A DNA stretch of 64,000 nucleotides from assembly GCF_002902945.1 (NCBI RefSeq), contig NZ_CP026103.1, positions 558,001-622,000 on the forward strand, given 5' to 3'. The position numbers and the translations under genes are program-made. The notes beneath the pieces were generated by a model that saw only the letters and a program-made list of their open reading frames with translations, ran no database searches and was not told where the DNA came from. Origin of the DNA: Paraburkholderia caribensis. Its GTDB lineage: Bacteria; Pseudomonadota; Gammaproteobacteria; Burkholderiales; Burkholderiaceae. This document shows positions 62,724-64,000 of the stretch, piece after piece; position 1 is the stretch's first letter, and the number at the start of each line of letters is the position of its first letter.

Positions 62724-62776
62724 GATTCAAGCCTGCGCCAGTGCAGGTTGCTCGCATGAGTGGAGTTGCGGGCGAA

Positions 62777-63807
62777 TCATTTTGCGCCATTGCTCGCGAT
62801 GACAGGCTGCGCGATTTTCGGATCGATCAGCGCGTCGATGACCTGATTGAGATCGGTGCCGCTTTTCACCAGCTGTTCATCGACGAGAATCGGCGCCGCT
62901 GCCTTGAGCGCAGTGATCTGTTGCACGCCGGGCTGCGGATGGCTGAAGTCGTTGCGGCTCAGTTGCAGCTTCGCGACCGCGAGCGAAACCTTCGATTCCT
63001 CCGAGACGATCTTCGCCGTGTCGTCGGGATGCGCGGCAATCCACTCGCGTGCTTTTTCATAAACCTTCAACACGCGGGCCAGTTGCTCCGGATGCTCGCG
63101 GATGAAGTCCTCGCGTGCATTGAGCAGGCCCCACGTGTTGAAATCGACATTGCGATAAAGCAGGCGCGCGCCATCGTCGATCTGCGCGGCGGCCATGTGC
63201 GGATCGAGCCCCGCCCACGCATCGACCTGGCTGTTCGCGAGCGCCGTGCGGCCGTCCGGATGCTGCAGATTCACGATTTCCACGTCGTCGCGCGAGAAGC
63301 CCACGGTGTGCAGCGCGCGCAAGGTGAAGAGGAAAGGATCGGTGCCCTTGGTGGCGGCAATCTTCTTGCCTTTGAGATCGGCGAGACTCTTGATGGGCGA
63401 ATCCTTGCGCACGACGAGGGCCGTCCATTCAGGCCGGGAAAACAATACACCGCACGGATCGGATTGCCGTTTGCCTTGCCGAGCACGGCGGCGAGACCCG
63501 CTGTCGAGCCGATATCGACCGCGCCGCTATTCAGATACTCGAGTGCGCGGTTGCTTCCCAGGCTCAGTACCCACTTGACCTGCGTATGATCGGCGGCGAA
63601 CTCCTGTTCCAGCCAGCCATTGCGTTTGATGACGAGGCTTTCCGGCGAGTAATACGCGTAGTCGAGCTTCAGTTCGGCGAGCGGCGCGGCCTGCGTGCTC
63701 CCGAAATAGCACAGCGCCAGCGCGGCGGCCGCCGTCGTCATGATGTTGCGCAGAACGTGTGCGCGGCGCGCGCGTGCGAAGAATGCAAAGCCCCGAACCG
63801 ATGCCAT
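62777..63807 (-). pseudogene. ssuA: frameshifted SsuA-type substrate-binding protein gene
   Basis: ATG 63807 follows AAGGACAATCG and starts a signal peptide (VLRNIMTTAAAALALCYFGS, then TQAAPLAELK). The binding protein continues in this frame through SLGSNRALEYLNSGAVDIGS and GNPIRAVYC and is then lost. The correct continuation, FSRPEWTALVVRKDSPIKSL, KGKKIAATKGTDPFLF and onwards to the stop at 62777, is in another frame. Adding one T to the run at 63439-63442 (AAAA on + strand) would restore a single protein of about 340 residues. It is either a true frameshift that disables the transporter or a sequence error. Confidence 0.75.
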
Positions 63808-64000
63808 CGATTGTCCTTATGGTCACGTGTGATTTGAGCTTCAATGTAACGAAGCCGATCGCATCTGCGAACCAATTAAAGTTCAGAATCAAAGCAGTCC
63901 TGGCGCTATTGCAGAAGCGGATTTCTGTTTTAGCAGACAATGTGGTGCATCATTCGCAGTGGCGGTTCGGGTGTTAAGAAGAAATTCGCATAAGCATTCA

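Noticed and set aside
63808..64000. Possible gene at the right edge
   Set aside because: Short frames only, with no start site or protein-like composition; treated as the upstream region of the binding-protein gene.

Overview
The window is high-GC proteobacterial DNA whose gene content points to Paraburkholderia or a close relative. Evidence includes a polyhydroxybutyrate reductase beside a phasin-like gene, a DUF3563-type small protein, many LysR regulators, dense one-direction operons with ATGA overlaps, and a dispersed intergenic hairpin repeat of a kind I associate with Paraburkholderia. No rRNA, tRNA, CRISPR array or complete insertion sequence was seen. The species assignment is inference from protein families, not from a marker gene.

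Layout. 1-1047: small uncharacterised genes. 1153-6618: a signalling block of a hybrid histidine kinase, a second kinase with its own receiver and PAS domains, and a LuxR-type response regulator, joined by 4-base overlaps and followed by an exported binding-protein-like gene. 6866-8326: phasin-like protein and PhaB (polyhydroxybutyrate metabolism). 8820-10079: an unusual LysR protein with two HTH units. 10738-11050: a dispersed repeat with a perfect 15-bp hairpin. 11058-20194: mixed housekeeping and accessory genes (Tat-exported purple acid phosphatase, PLP aminotransferase, alpha/beta hydrolase, orphan ParA, OmpW, an immunity-like protein in AT-richer DNA, a divergent quinone reductase/LysR pair). 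20841-23561: APC amino acid permease and glutaminase. 23660-26098: exported proteins, DUF1223 and a shortened cysteine-cluster protein. 26276-34946: a low-oxygen/acid-stress-like block (formate/nitrite-type channel, a frameshifted small gene, hemerythrin, YdeP-type molybdoenzyme, cytochrome bd oxidase CydAB and small unknowns).

35053-44514 is a galactoside/sugar block: AraC regulator with a broken partial copy of its own start, DUF1479 protein, sugar-binding protein without a permease, aldo/keto reductase, GH35 beta-galactosidase, GH36-like alpha-galactosidase and a small monooxygenase. 44625-49020: two MFS exporters, an SDR without the usual catalytic tyrosine, and a LysR. 49115-51005: two cell-wall hydrolases (PBP7-type DD-peptidase and LytM-type M23). 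51305-52377: a Rieske protein coupled to a periplasmic carboxypeptidase-regulatory-like protein, away from any cytochrome b or c1. 53168-54844: serine-hydrolase remnant and an MFS gene. 55326-56144: short flagellin after an AT-rich leader. 57138-61000: MFS transporter, a small conserved protein, a CmcJ/NvfI-type dioxygenase-like protein and a fluoroacetate-dehalogenase-like hydrolase. 61105-63807: an SsuACB-type sulfonate transporter whose binding-protein gene is frameshifted.

Several reading frames are broken (27152-27401, 53168-53598, 62777-63807 and possibly 10120-10282). Two of the breaks lie at runs of four A on the + strand, so raw-read checking is needed before calling them biological.
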